Notes under the pieces: model-generated
Database searches by the model: none
The model's input: only the letters and a program-made list of their open reading frames with translations
Told to the model about the DNA's origin: nothing
Part shown: positions 45,406-55,285 of the stretch, piece by piece
Position numbering within the stretch: the stretch's first letter is position 1
Layout: the number at the start of each line of letters is the position of its first letter
Assembly (NCBI RefSeq): GCF_900452415.1
Contig: NZ_UGNX01000001.1
Span: forward strand, 3,782,001-3,846,000
DNA: 64,000 bases
Direction: 5' to 3'
Origin: Legionella cincinnatiensis
GTDB lineage: Bacteria; Pseudomonadota; Gammaproteobacteria; Legionellales; Legionellaceae
Made by a program: the position numbers and the translations under genes

Positions 45406-46299
45406 ATGCTAAGCAATACAAATCAACTCAATGAAGATCAACTTAAGGATCTAGAACAATTAAAAACCATCTGTAAAAAAAGCGATGGCAGTGTTCCTAA
45501 CTTATATACTCACTTATTAATCCAAAAAAGAAACTTTCCAACCATTCTGTTAGATTATGAAAATCAAAAATTAATAGGTTTCTTAAGTGTTTATTTTTTT
45601 TATGATGATGCGGTTGAAATTTCACTACTTATTCACCCATCTTTTCGCCGCCAAGGCATAGCCAAAAAATTGCTTCGCAGTATTTTACCCCTTGTAAAGG
45701 AGCAAAATTTTTTCAAATTAATCTTTTCAAGTCCGGCTCATTTAAATCACCCTTGGCTACCTGATCTTGGGTGCACCTATATGCATAGCGAATACTATAT
45801 GGAACGAAATGATTTAAGCCCTTTACTTGATTACAAAAAGGATTTAACTTTTCGTACCGCAACCGTTAAAGATATTCCTTTTCTTTGTGTTCTGGACGAA
45901 TCCTGTTTTTTTAAAACCCAAGCAGAGTTAATTCCACGTTTCGAACACATACTCGGTGATAGAGCTTATCAAATCATACTCGCTTTTGAAGACAACCATC
46001 TTGTTGGTAAAGCACATTTACGTTGGCAAAAGCATGGAGCAACACTTTCTGATATTGCAGTATTACCAATAAGACAAGGGAAAGGATTGGGAACCGCTCT
46101 AATAGCGCACTGCATTAATTTTGCTTTAAGTGAAGGAAAACCGCATCTTAATCTCGATGTGGAAACACATAATCAGAAAGCACTCAGCCTATATACTCGC
46201 CTTGGTTTTCTCACTCAAAATGCATGCGATTATTGGGAAATAGATCTCTACCAATTGGAAAGGCTCATTAAACCGAAACATAGCAATAAAAAAGTATAG
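45406..46299 (+). CDS. Tandem GNAT acetyltransferase
   Basis: Two acetyl-CoA-binding GNAT domains in one chain. The first has HPSFRRQGIAKKLL (motif A) and the second has LPIRQGKGLGTALI with NQKALSLYTRLGF as motif B. Length 297 aa. The second domain is the better preserved. The substrate is unknown; double GNATs include antibiotic, mycothiol-like and peptide acetylases. ATG 45406 is chosen. GTG 45388 is in frame, and neither has a strong ribosome site. Confidence 0.8.
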   Translation: MLSNTNQLNEDQLKDLEQLKTICKKSDGSVPNLYTHLLIQKRNFPTILLDYENQKLIGFLSVYFFYDDAVEISLLIHPSFRRQGIAKKLLRSILPLVKEQNFFKLIFSSPAHLNHPWLPDLGCTYMHSEYYMERNDLSPLLDYKKDLTFRTATVKDIPFLCVLDESCFFKTQAELIPRFEHILGDRAYQIILAFEDNHLVGKAHLRWQKHGATLSDIAVLPIRQGKGLGTALIAHCINFALSEGKPHLNLDVETHNQKALSLYTRLGFLTQNACDYWEIDLYQLERLIKPKHSNKKV

Positions 46300-46638
46300 A
46301 TCCGATGGGGGTAAACAAAAGTAACGATAAGTAGCTACTGGAAGCAGATCTACTTGTTAGAGAGTAAACTGATTGCTCATTGTGAAAGCGCTTATTGAAA
46401 AATTAAGTTCCTTTAGAAGGAAAAATAGTCCATCGATCGCCACTAATTTTAGGTTAACTAGAGCAAACTCCAGTAATAGCGGACCTTAATAAATGTTTAC
46501 TCAATATAGAACTTGACAAAATTTAAAGCCCACCTTTAGTATTGGACTGAAAAAAATGGAGCAATTCAATTCTCATTCATTTTTTATACTTATATTTTAA
46601 AAACGAGTTTGCTGTTGATAAACACTAAAGGATCATTA
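46300..46638. other. Gap before the ketoacyl synthase gene
   Basis: No coding frame. The left 200 bases show nothing I can support. The right part holds the promoter reported separately and the AAAGGA ribosome site of the next gene. Confidence 0.5.
46513..46542 (+). promoter_or_regulatory. Sigma-70-type promoter of the ketoacyl synthase gene
   Basis: TTGACA (46513-46518), an 18-base spacer and TAGTAT (46537-46542). The -35 is perfect. It lies ~97 bases upstream of the ATG. Confidence 0.6.
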
Positions 46639-47868
46639 ATGAAAAAAAGGGTTGTAATAACCGGTATGGAAATAACTTCTTCCATAGGAACTGGACTCAG
46701 CAAATTCTGGGAGGCCGCAAGTCAAGGACAGTGCGGAATAAAACGCATTCAATGCTATGATCCCTCTCTTTATCCAACCCAAATAGCAGGTGAAATAACT
46801 GACTTTTCATTAGAACATCTTCCTGAATTGAATAAAAATAAACGCTACGTCCGTGTGGCTCAATTTGCATTATATTGCACACAAAATGCACTATTACAGT
46901 CCAGACTTACTGAGCATGAATTGCGTCAGGCAGCAACATACATCGGTACAGGAATGGGAGGCTATCCTGAATCCGAAGCAAGTTATAAGATGTTTTTCAC
47001 TAATAACTGGAAAAAGATGCAGCCTTTAACTGTAATTAGAGGCATGGCAAATTCCGTTGCAAACTTTATCGCTATTGCATTTGGTATCGGTGGACCTAAC
47101 TCTACAATTTCAAATGCATGCGTTTCATCAGCTGACGCTATAGGTGCAGCTTACCGACAAATTTCTCAAGGCATCATTTCTACCGCTATCTGTGGAGGAA
47201 CCGAAGCGCCTCTTTGGGAATCCATGATGTCTGCTTGGTGTAAACTCAAAGTAATGTCTATTAATAACGAAAATCCAACAAAAGCCTGTCGTCCATTTGA
47301 TCTTAATCGTGAAGGAATGGTCATGGCAGAAGGAGCTGGAATTTTAGTTCTTGAAGAATTAAGTCAAGCACAAGCACGAGGCGCCCCCATTTTTGCAGAA
47401 ATCATTGGATTTGGTGCCAGTTGTGATGCGTTTCACATTACTGCCCCTTCTTCTGGAGGACAGCAACGTGCAATTCAGGCTGCCTTAGATGATGCAAGAG
47501 TATCGCCTCAAGATATTCAATATATAAAAGCACATGGCACCGGAACTACCTTAAATGATGCCACTGAAACCCAAACCATTAAATCCATATTTGGGGAAAG
47601 AGCCTATGAGATTCCAATCACTGCACAAAAAGCGATGATCGGTCACTCTATAGGTGCCTCTGGAGTAATGGAAATTATTTCTTCATGCTTGAGTCTACAA
47701 CATGATTTATTATTACCAACAATCAATTTAGAAACTCCAGATCCTGTTTGTGATCTCGATTATGTTCCTCATCAAGCACGTAAAAAATCTATTGATATAG
47801 CATTATCCAATCATTTTGCCTTTGGAGGCGCTAATGTTGCTTTAATTCTACGTAGATTTGTGCGCTAG
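46639..47868 (+). CDS. Beta-ketoacyl-ACP synthase II-like (FabF-type) condensing enzyme
   Basis: Thiolase-fold condensing enzyme of 409 aa with the Cys-His-His set: Cys in SNACVSSADAIG, HGTGTTLNDATE and GHSIGASGVME. FAFGGANVALIL closes the domain. ATG 46639 has AAGGA seven bases upstream. There is no ACP, reductase or acyltransferase gene nearby, so it is an orphan copy rather than the main fab cluster. A role in a special lipid or in a product such as a polyketide is possible. Confidence 0.85.
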   Translation: MKKRVVITGMEITSSIGTGLSKFWEAASQGQCGIKRIQCYDPSLYPTQIAGEITDFSLEHLPELNKNKRYVRVAQFALYCTQNALLQSRLTEHELRQAATYIGTGMGGYPESEASYKMFFTNNWKKMQPLTVIRGMANSVANFIAIAFGIGGPNSTISNACVSSADAIGAAYRQISQGIISTAICGGTEAPLWESMMSAWCKLKVMSINNENPTKACRPFDLNREGMVMAEGAGILVLEELSQAQARGAPIFAEIIGFGASCDAFHITAPSSGGQQRAIQAALDDARVSPQDIQYIKAHGTGTTLNDATETQTIKSIFGERAYEIPITAQKAMIGHSIGASGVMEIISSCLSLQHDLLLPTINLETPDPVCDLDYVPHQARKKSIDIALSNHFAFGGANVALILRRFVR

Positions 47869-48473
47869 AAAAAAACATCACTCTCTGGGGAAACGGCGTT
47901 GTTGGGGGGAGCAAATATGGGGCGTAGAGTCTCATATTTTGTTTAAAATCAATCATATAGATTTGAGACATCGCCACTTTAGTAAATAAATTAATAATCT
48001 TACATCTAATAATCAACTGAGAGAGTAGAGTCTCTATAGTTCTGCATGTTATCCCCAAAATAGGACTTAAACGAAATATTATGTTCTCGACTAAGGAAGT
48101 TCTTTTTTTAATCTGTATTCGCGCAACAACGCCGCTTTCTTAGAGAGCCACATTTTTTAGAAATTGAATACTTCTCCTCGAAATTAGAATTTATTGATCG
48201 CGACTTTAGGAAAAACTCCAAGCAAATCCCCGCGGCCAAGCCGCAGGATATCGGTTTTTCTCTTTTTAAAATGTTAAGGCTTGCATACATAAGGTGAGCA
48301 TAAAGCCCCCTCAGCGCACTTTGTAAGCATTCCATTACAACGATGTAGCATGCTTTGAGTCATGTTAGAGAAAAAATCACTGATGCTGATTTTGTAAGAC
48401 TCATTGATATTGCATTGAAAGGCTTTAGAAATTGACTTCGAAGCGCTTGCGGGTGGTGCGTTTAATTTGTTGA
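47869..48473. other. Degenerate non-coding stretch
   Basis: About 600 bases with only short, overlapping minus-strand frames (for example 48108-48335 and 48274-48477). I could not match these to anything, and they look like decayed sequence. It adjoins the IS1 remnant, so it may be an old insertion site. Confidence 0.45.
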
Positions 48474-48776
48474 TCATACATTTCTCTGAAATTCAAATCT
48501 GTTAATAAATAGTCCAATAATGGTGTCGTGCATCAACTCAGATTTTGAGACACAAATTATTTTTCTAGCCAATCTTTTGATACGCATACGTAGCGTTAAG
48601 AACTTTCTTTCTATTTTTTGTGTATTGCGCTTACCTTCTTCATGCAATTGATAATGAGCCAATTGAAATATTTTGCCACATTCAATAGCGCGATATTTAT
48701 AGCGTCGCTCTCCTGTAATTGATTTACCATTTCTTACTACATCGGTGCTTGAGCAACGGACACAACATACTTCCAT
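48474..48776 (-). pseudogene. IS1-family remnant: InsA N-terminus joined to InsB C-terminus
   Basis: The frame starts with an InsA zinc-finger segment (CCVRCSSTDVVRNGKS, then RYKYRAIECGKIFQL). After about 50 residues it switches to the C-terminus of InsB (TQKIERKFLTLRMRIKRLARK, then FSKSELMH-like VSKSELMHDTIIGLFI). The DDE centre is missing, so an internal in-frame deletion has fused the two genes. It cannot transpose. Just upstream (48785-48814), two overlapping 9-bp inverted repeats correspond to the IS1 left-end region. Confidence 0.8.
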
Positions 48777-48784
48777 TACGGCTC

Positions 48785-48814
48785 AAAAAGTGATGGTCAC
48801 TTTTTGTGACCATC
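48785..48814. repeat. Overlapping inverted repeats at the IS1 remnant end
   Basis: AAAAAGTGA-TGG-TCACTTTTT (48785-48805) overlaps GATGGTCAC-TTTTT-GTGACCATC (48792-48814). Both stems are perfect over 9 bp and mutually exclusive. It lies immediately upstream of the InsA-like start, in the non-coding left end. Confidence 0.6.
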
Positions 48815-48943
48815 TCTCAGAAACAAGTCGCGGCACATAGGCGGTAGAGATGAATTGTAAACACATCCAAGTGTTATCTATATTTTTTTATTCCGGTTCA
48901 GTATAGTATCTCTCGGAAATTTGAACTATTAATAAGGATTTTT

Positions 48944-49768
48944 ATGAAAAAATTTCTTTTATCCATGAGCTTAGGTTTAGCTCTTGTATCGGGAGAAGTC
49001 TACGCTGGTGAAAAACTGGCTCAATTAAATACACAAGTAAAGGATATGTTATCACGATATCAAAGCACAACAACTAGCGCGCATTTAAATTTCAATTCTT
49101 TTGAATTTGAAGAAGATTCTGCTTCTCCATTCGTTGAATTTGCGCTAAATGGGCTTTATCGCAAAATAGGCTCAAAAAATACCGTTGAATTGAAAATAGA
49201 TAATTTTAGTTATAATAAGACCGGGTATCACGACCTTATGTTTATCTTTAAAGGTTCGATAGGAATGGATCTAAGACATAGCGGCGGTCCTAGAGTTTCT
49301 GATTGGATTTATATGATAATATCTCAATTGTTAACTAATTATATGCAACCATATGAAAATGCTGGAACCATTAAGTTTATAATAACGTCTAATCCCCAAA
49401 ATGGTGAGGATGAAAACTATACCATCGATACGGCTGTTATCTCAGCTAGAATAGATTTATCTAAGTTACCACAGGAAATCGATAAGGAATCGGTGCAATT
49501 CACAGAGCTGACCATGACTGTTACCGTCGAGCCTAAAAAAGGAATTATGATTGATGCATATTTAGTAAAAAATTTTGAATATACAGAGTTTCTTGAAAAT
49601 GAACGAAAAGTAAAAGAAATTTTTAACAGTGTGCTTTCTGGAAATCCAGAAAAATTGGAAGTAGTTCATACCTATATCGAAGCATTTAAAACTTTTTTAG
49701 ATCAATTTGCTCCTGACAATAGTCTAAAATTTGGAGAGATCACCAAACTTTTTGGCGTTGTTGAATAA
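48944..49768 (+). CDS. Secreted protein of unknown function
   Basis: A 274-aa protein with a signal peptide (LLSMSLGLALVSGEVYA) and a soluble mature part. The mature part has alternating beta strands and amphipathic helices (FVEFALNGLYRKIGSKNTVELKI in spirit), with no cysteines and no recognised motif. A lipid- or polymer-binding fold is possible but unproven. Its last codons, GGCGTTGTTGAATAA, resemble the terminal bases of IS5-type elements, so the 3' end may have been shaped by an insertion. Promoter candidates lie at 48890-48920. Confidence 0.65.
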   Translation: MKKFLLSMSLGLALVSGEVYAGEKLAQLNTQVKDMLSRYQSTTTSAHLNFNSFEFEEDSASPFVEFALNGLYRKIGSKNTVELKIDNFSYNKTGYHDLMFIFKGSIGMDLRHSGGPRVSDWIYMIISQLLTNYMQPYENAGTIKFIITSNPQNGEDENYTIDTAVISARIDLSKLPQEIDKESVQFTELTMTVTVEPKKGIMIDAYLVKNFEYTEFLENERKVKEIFNSVLSGNPEKLEVVHTYIEAFKTFLDQFAPDNSLKFGEITKLFGVVE

Positions 49769-50304
49769 ATTAAATTAAGGCAAATATCACTCCAATTGGT
49801 TTCGTCGCATAAATTTCTCCAGTGCCGGCTGGAGAAACGGTGGACGAGCCTATGCTGCGAGCCCGTAAAATTGTTCAAAGATGGACTGATTATTTGCTTG
49901 AAGATGCTTCCTCTTCCGGAGCATGTGGTGAAGTTCAATCCCGCTAACCTAGATTCTGCTCAATGAAATGCCTTGAATCCCTTCAGGCACTTAAAAACGC
50001 TAAATAACAATTCTATAGTATATAAATGAGATATGACTGAGGCTTGGTTAAGAATAGCATCATCACCTCCCACTAATTTTTCCCAATCCGCAAATTCAGC
50101 ATCCATACCTAATACCTGAGAGTCCCTCTCTAAGGCCAATAATCCCTAATATAATCTGACTAATTTTATGCAGAATTTGGAGTCGATTTTCTTTACCTCT
50201 CTTATTTTGCAAGTAAACTCAAAGAGATAAAATCAAGTTGTCTAAAACGTGGCATTGGAGGTTTCTTGGGTATATAATCAGCTATTTTACAAAAAGGCCA
50301 ACAA
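49769..50304. other. Non-coding stretch with possible insertion scar
   Basis: About 530 bases between the secreted protein gene and lpxD. A CTCCAG-TGCCGG-CTGGAG stem-loop lies at 49819-49836. A short plus frame around 49850-49947 (EPMLRARKIVQRWTDYLLED) may be a fragment of a lost gene, but I cannot name it. A TATAAT-like box occurs shortly before lpxD. Confidence 0.4.
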
Positions 50305-51357
50305 ATGAGTTATTCACTATCTGATATAGCAAATATGGTGCATGGGATAGTCATTGGGGATGACTCGATAAGAATTTCTTTCCTATCACCTATCGATGAA
50401 ATTGCTCCGGGAAGCTTGGTATTTGCTGATAGTATTGAAAATTTAAAAAAAGCAGAGGCATCACAAGCAGCTGCTATACTTGTAAATCAGCAGGTTTCAA
50501 TTTCTAGCAAACCCTTAATCCAAGTAAAACACCCATTCAATGCATTTATAGCGTTAATCCGACAATTTAATCCACCACCCAAAATTGTTCCGAATATTCA
50601 TCCTTCTGCCATTATTGGAAAGGGGGTACAATTAGGAAATGAAGTCTTTATAGGTCCTTATGTAGTGATTGAGGATGGAAGCATTATAGGAAATCATTGT
50701 GTATTGAAAAGTCATATTCATGTGGGAGGTGAGGTAATCCTAGGTGACCATACCACCATTCATCCTCATGTGACTATCTATGATAAATGTCACATTGGAT
50801 CCAGAGTAACCATTCATGCCTCTACGGTTATCGGTTCTGATGGTTTTGGTTATACCTTTATTGATGGCAAACACCAAAAAGTTCCTCATGTTGGACATGT
50901 GATTATTGAAGATGATGTAGAAATAGGCGCAAATACAGCTATAGATCGCGCAACAATAGGTTCCACCGTTATTGGCGAAGGAACTAAAATTGATAATCTA
51001 GTCCAAGTAGCTCATTCAGTTAAATTAGGGAAACACAATATTCTTTGTGGATTTACGGGTATCGCGGGAAGCACTACCTCTGGCAATAATGTTATTTTTG
51101 CTGCAAATGTTGGAGTCAGTGACCATGTACGCATTGATGATGGCGTAATATTGGGGGCACGAACAGGTGTGCCGCCAAATAAGCATCTGAAAGAAGGAAA
51201 TATTTATTTGGGAAATCCTGCTCGCCCCAAAGACCTTGCAATTCAACATGAGCTTGGTGTCAATCGAATTCCCTCGATGCGTAAAAACATTAAAGCGCTT
51301 ACAGAACAAGTTGATTTATTGAAAAAGCAATTGTTAGCTAAAGAAGAGGCAGAGTAA
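50305..51357 (+). CDS. lpxD: UDP-3-O-acylglucosamine N-acyltransferase
   Basis: Adds the N-linked 3-hydroxyacyl chain in lipid A synthesis. There is an N-terminal uridine-binding domain (to ~residue 100), then a left-handed beta-helix of hexapeptide repeats ([14 protein letters not shown]...). The catalytic His is in [10 protein letters not shown], and the last residues form a helix. At 350 aa it is complete. It is 2 bases before polA and not in the lpxA/fabZ cluster. Legionella genomes carry more than one lpxD-like gene, so this may be the second copy. Confidence 0.92.
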   Translation: MSYSLSDIANMVHGIVIGDDSIRISFLSPIDEIAPGSLVFADSIENLKKAEASQAAAILVNQQVSISSKPLIQVKHPFNAFIALIRQFNPPPKIVPNIHPSAIIGKGVQLGNEVFIGPYVVIEDGSIIGNHCVLKSHIHVGGEVILGDHTTIHPHVTIYDKCHIGSRVTIHASTVIGSDGFGYTFIDGKHQKVPHVGHVIIEDDVEIGANTAIDRATIGSTVIGEGTKIDNLVQVAHSVKLGKHNILCGFTGIAGSTTSGNNVIFAANVGVSDHVRIDDGVILGARTGVPPNKHLKEGNIYLGNPARPKDLAIQHELGVNRIPSMRKNIKALTEQVDLLKKQLLAKEEAE

Positions 51358-51359
51358 CT

Positions 51360-54044
51360 ATGACCCCATCCCCATTGATTCTCATTGATGGCTCATCCTA
51401 TTTTTTCCGCGCCTTTCACGCGCTTCCTCCTTTAACTAATTTAAAAGGCCAACCTACAGGAGCAATCTATGGGGTGGCCAATATGATTAAAAAGCTCATT
51501 AAAGATTATCAACCTGAAGAATTGGCCGTAGTCTTTGATGCAAAAGGAAAAACATTCAGAGATGAATGGTATCCTGAGTATAAAGCACATCGGCCGCCCA
51601 TGCCCCAAGAGCTTAGCTCACAATTTGCTCCTTTAATCCAGTTATTAGAAGCCATGGGAATTCCCATTCTAATTATTGAAGGAGTTGAAGCAGACGATGT
51701 AATCGGCACTTTAGCAACACAAGCTACCGAACAAGGCATACCCGTCGTTATTTCTACGGGCGATAAAGATATGGCACAACTTGTCAACGAACATATTTCA
51801 TTAATTAATACCATGAATAACTCAGCTATGGACATTGCAGGAGTTAAAGAAAAATTTGGTGTTATGCCCAATCAAGTGATTGATTATTTAACACTCGTTG
51901 GTGATAGTGTAGATAATATTCCAGGGGTAACCAAATGCGGTCCTAAAACAGCAGTAAAATGGCTCACAGAGTACCAAACTCTTGATAATCTAATCAATAA
52001 TGCAACTCAAATCGGTGGTAAAATTGGGGACTATTTGCGCGAAAGTATACCCCAGCTCCCTCTATCTAAAAAATTGGTGACCATTAAAACCGATGTAAGC
52101 TTACCCTTGGGCTGGGGTGAATTAAAGCCTAATGCTATGAACAAAGAACGTTTAATTACATTACTCCGGGAGTTAGAGTTCAAAAACTGGCTAAAAGAGC
52201 TCCTCAGTGAAGAAGAACAATGCGACGACCACGCAAAAGAAACACAAGTATCCTTTGAATTAATTACCACTAATCAACAGTTAAGCCATTGGTTAAACCA
52301 ATTAGAACAATGTGAAGCATTTTGTATTGATACAGAAACAACAAGCCTTGATATTATGATGGCAGAGATTGTAGGCATTTCCTTAGCAATCGAAGAAGGC
52401 AAAGCAGCTTATATCCCACTTACTCACAATGATGGCAGCCCTCAATTACTCCGTGAAGAAGTACTAACTGCATTAAAGCCCATTTTGGAAAACCCTACAA
52501 TTAAAAAAATCGGTCAAAATCTTAAATACGACTATTCCGTTTTGAAAAATCATGGCATTACCTTAAAAGGGATTCATTACGATACCATGTTAGAATCCTA
52601 TGTACTCAACAGCGGTTCAGGTCGTCATGATATGGACTCTCTTGCTTTAAAATATTTAGGACATAAAACTATAAGTTATGAAGAAATTGCAGGGAAAGGG
52701 GTGAAGCAGCTTCGCTTTGACCAGATTCCTGTCGATAAGGCCGGGGCTTATGCTGCAGAAGATGCCGATATTACCTTGCAACTCCATCATAAACTCTATC
52801 CGTTAATTCCAGAGTCAGTACAAAATGTTTTTAGCAATATTGAAATGCCATTGGTGACTGTACTTGCAGATATGGAACGAAGTGGAGTTCTTATAGATTC
52901 TATAACCCTACAGCAACATGGAGAGCGCTTAAAAGAACGCATCAGGACATTAGAAGAAGAGGCTTTGCATCTAGCAGGAAAGCCCTTTAACTTAAACTCA
53001 CCCAAACAACTACAAGAAATTCTTTTTGATTCACATAAATTACCTATCATTGCAAAAACGCCTACTGGGCAACCATCAACAGCGGAATCCGTGTTGCAAG
53101 AATTAGCCTATGATTATCGTCTTGCCGCTGTAATTCTTGAGTATCGGAGTTTAACTAAATTAGTTTCTACGTATATTGATGCCTTACCTAAAAAAATTAA
53201 CCCAAAAACCAATAGAGTGCATACTTCTTATAACCAGGCGGTCACTGCCACAGGCAGACTTTCTTCGAGCGAACCCAACTTGCAAAACATTCCTATACGC
53301 AGTGAAGAAGGAAGACTAATTCGTACCGCATTCATCGCTCCTAAAGACAATCTTATTCTTGCAGCTGATTATTCCCAAATTGAATTACGGATCATGGCAC
53401 ATTTGTCACAAGATGAGAATTTGCTCAAAGCATTTGCTAATGGCTGGGATGTTCATGCAGCAACTGCCAGCGAAATTTTTCAAATACCCTTAGAAGAAAT
53501 AAATAATGAACAACGTCGCCGAGCTAAAGCAATCAATTTTGGCTTGATTTATGGAATGTCTTCTTTTGGTTTAGCAAAGCAAATTGGGGTGGAACGTCAC
53601 GATGCGCAATATTATATTGACACCTACTTTCAGCGCTACCCCAAGGTACTGGAATACATGAATAACACCCGTCAACAAGCCCATCACCAAGGTTATGTAG
53701 AAACGTTATTTGGCAGGCGTTTGTATTTACCCGAAATCAATGCACGTAATTTAGTGCGACAAAAAGCTGCAGAACGAACTGCTATTAATGCTCCCATGCA
53801 AGGAACTGCCGCAGATATCATAAAAAATGCAATGATTTGTATCGCAAAATGGCAAAACGCTCATGAAAAGCCTCCAGCAAGAATGATCATGCAGGTACAT
53901 GATGAATTGGTTTTTGAAGTAAACAAAAATGAAATCGAATCAAGTAAAGAAATAATCCGTGAATTGATGGAGCACACCGTTACACTTTCTGTTCCACTTG
54001 AGGTCTCTATTGGCACTGGTGTCAATTGGGATGCAGCTCATTAG
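51360..54044 (+). CDS. polA: DNA polymerase I
   Basis: Full-length 894-aa enzyme for Okazaki-fragment processing and repair. A 5'-nuclease domain runs to ~residue 290 (GSSYFFRAFHALPP, EADDVIGTLA, GDKDMAQLV). The 3'-5' exonuclease domain keeps its catalytic acids (CIDTETTSLD, NLKYDYSVL). The polymerase domain has DYSQIELR (motif A), RRRAKAINFGLIYGM (motif B) and QVHDELVFEV (motif C). It follows lpxD by 2 bases. Confidence 0.97.
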   Translation: MTPSPLILIDGSSYFFRAFHALPPLTNLKGQPTGAIYGVANMIKKLIKDYQPEELAVVFDAKGKTFRDEWYPEYKAHRPPMPQELSSQFAPLIQLLEAMGIPILIIEGVEADDVIGTLATQATEQGIPVVISTGDKDMAQLVNEHISLINTMNNSAMDIAGVKEKFGVMPNQVIDYLTLVGDSVDNIPGVTKCGPKTAVKWLTEYQTLDNLINNATQIGGKIGDYLRESIPQLPLSKKLVTIKTDVSLPLGWGELKPNAMNKERLITLLRELEFKNWLKELLSEEEQCDDHAKETQVSFELITTNQQLSHWLNQLEQCEAFCIDTETTSLDIMMAEIVGISLAIEEGKAAYIPLTHNDGSPQLLREEVLTALKPILENPTIKKIGQNLKYDYSVLKNHGITLKGIHYDTMLESYVLNSGSGRHDMDSLALKYLGHKTISYEEIAGKGVKQLRFDQIPVDKAGAYAAEDADITLQLHHKLYPLIPESVQNVFSNIEMPLVTVLADMERSGVLIDSITLQQHGERLKERIRTLEEEALHLAGKPFNLNSPKQLQEILFDSHKLPIIAKTPTGQPSTAESVLQELAYDYRLAAVILEYRSLTKLVSTYIDALPKKINPKTNRVHTSYNQAVTATGRLSSSEPNLQNIPIRSEEGRLIRTAFIAPKDNLILAADYSQIELRIMAHLSQDENLLKAFANGWDVHAATASEIFQIPLEEINNEQRRRAKAINFGLIYGMSSFGLAKQIGVERHDAQYYIDTYFQRYPKVLEYMNNTRQQAHHQGYVETLFGRRLYLPEINARNLVRQKAAERTAINAPMQGTAADIIKNAMICIAKWQNAHEKPPARMIMQVHDELVFEVNKNEIESSKEIIRELMEHTVTLSVPLEVSIGTGVNWDAAH

Positions 54045-54070
54045 ATCCATCCCCGTAGCAATGGGCACTC

Positions 54071-54478
54071 TTATGTGTGTTGAGTTGCCCAATAAATATT
54101 TAATGCATCACCGTATTCAAGAGGTTTAATAATTTGACCTCTAACATTTAAGTCTTTGGTTGCAAGTTTATCTTTTGTAGTATAAGCATTGGTTACAATA
54201 AATACCTCTATAAAAGTTAACGAAGGCTCCTGACGGATTATCTTAAGCAAATCGATCCCATTTACTTTGGGAATATTAATATCGAGAAGAATCACTTTAG
54301 GGTGTATTTTTTTTTCTCCTTCACGACCAAATAATTTATTTAATGCTTCCTCTCCATTAGAAGCAATTTCAATAGCACAGGATTCTTTAACTTTTTTAAA
54401 TAGCCGCTTTGCACCCTGGGCATCGACGATGTCATCCTCCACATATAAAATATCGACCGTGTTTTCTTGGGGTTTCAT
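54071..54478 (-). CDS. Single-domain response regulator (Rcp1-like)
   Basis: Stand-alone receiver of 135 aa: YVEDDIVDAQGAKRLFKK, phospho-acceptor Asp in LLDINIPKVNG, a Thr/Asn switch region (FIVTNAY) and IIKPLEY with the conserved Lys. The LFGREGE and HPKVILLDINIP segments are typical of the Rcp1 group that pairs with phytochrome-like kinases. ATG 54478 follows AGGAGG by six bases. It is convergent with polA and divergent from a second receiver, and a PAS kinase lies 0.8 kb away. Confidence 0.85.
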   Translation of the reverse strand: MKPQENTVDILYVEDDIVDAQGAKRLFKKVKESCAIEIASNGEEALNKLFGREGEKKIHPKVILLDINIPKVNGIDLLKIIRQEPSLTFIEVFIVTNAYTTKDKLATKDLNVRGQIIKPLEYGDALNIYWATQHT

Positions 54479-54484
54479 AATCAT

Positions 54485-54818
54485 CCTCCTGTTGCACTTT
54501 TCCTATATTCACATTGCCCCTAAGCCTGGTAGAATTTAGATTTTGTTTGACGATTCATTCTTCTCCTCTATGTCCCGCGCTTTATGCGTGAGAGCCATTC
54601 GGGAGAGTAAATTCTATTTGAACCAACATTAGGTTCTTGCAAAGCTGGATGTTGCGCATAGAGCACAACACGTAGGCAGTGGTGGGAACCAATTGTCAAC
54701 AGTCTTAGAAAAATCTGAATCAATAAAGACTCCTCTTATAATTATAGTATTGCTTGCATCCGCAATGATGGTTTTATTGCCTATAATTATATATAAATAT
54801 GAAACTCGGGGACTAACT
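54485..54818. other. Intergenic region with hairpin repeat B
   Basis: No gene is supported. It contains repeat B (54621-54682), an inverted partial copy of its stem at 54572-54591, and a promoter-like AT-rich segment before the next receiver gene. An in-frame TTG at 54693 would extend the receiver by a hydrophobic stretch, but a GGGGA site favours ATG 54819. Confidence 0.5.
54621..54682. repeat. Hairpin repeat B, uninterrupted copy
   Basis: Matches 41257-41266 plus 41405-41455, without the MITE. The stem is TGTTGCGC-ATAGA-GCACAACA. Relative to the other copy, a C-G pair has become T-A on both arms, a compensating change, and one pair is lost. The structure is therefore probably under selection or of hairpin origin. 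Confidence 0.7.
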
Positions 54819-55268
54819 ATGTTTCAATTTGATCAATCCATCAACTTAATGCTAGTGGATGATGATGAAGTTGATATCCAAGATATAAAAAGAACGTTTC
54901 AAAAAAATAACATTAATAATCCGCTTCACATAGCAACTAGTGGATTAGACGCATTAAATATGTTATTGGGAAAAGCAGGGGAACAAAAACTGCATCCCAC
55001 ACCTAGAATCATTATTTTAGATATCAATATGCCTAAAATGAATGGCATAGAATTTATGAAAATCATCCGCTCAAATAATCAATTAAAATCATTACTGATT
55101 TTTATTCTTACTACTTCAAATAATGAGCAGGATAAAATAGATGCATATAATTTAAATGTTGCCGGATATATCATAAAACCGTTCCAATTTTCCGATTTTA
55201 AAGAAGTAGTGAATGTTTTACACCACTATTGGAATCTCCTGGAATTTCCACACAATAATCTTAATTAA
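54819..55268 (+). CDS. Single-domain response regulator (Rcp1-like)
   Basis: Receiver of 149 aa similar to the one encoded on the opposite strand. It has VDDDEVDIQDIKRTFQK, phospho-acceptor Asp in ILDINMPKMNG, FILTTS and YIIKPFQF. It has no output domain, so it probably passes phosphate on or acts by protein contact. GGGGA precedes ATG 54819. It converges with the PAS histidine kinase gene 17 bases on, and the two are likely partners. Confidence 0.85.
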   Translation: MFQFDQSINLMLVDDDEVDIQDIKRTFQKNNINNPLHIATSGLDALNMLLGKAGEQKLHPTPRIIILDINMPKMNGIEFMKIIRSNNQLKSLLIFILTTSNNEQDKIDAYNLNVAGYIIKPFQFSDFKEVVNVLHHYWNLLEFPHNNLN

Positions 55269-55285
55269 TCCGTAAAACTGCATGC

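Noticed and set aside
48108-48477. Two short minus-strand frames as a frameshifted gene
   Set aside because: They do not join into a recognisable protein and lack start signals. Kept only as a degenerate stretch.
54693-54818. Membrane anchor on the plus-strand receiver
   Set aside because: Only a TTG could start it, and GGGGA before ATG 54819 points to the soluble form.
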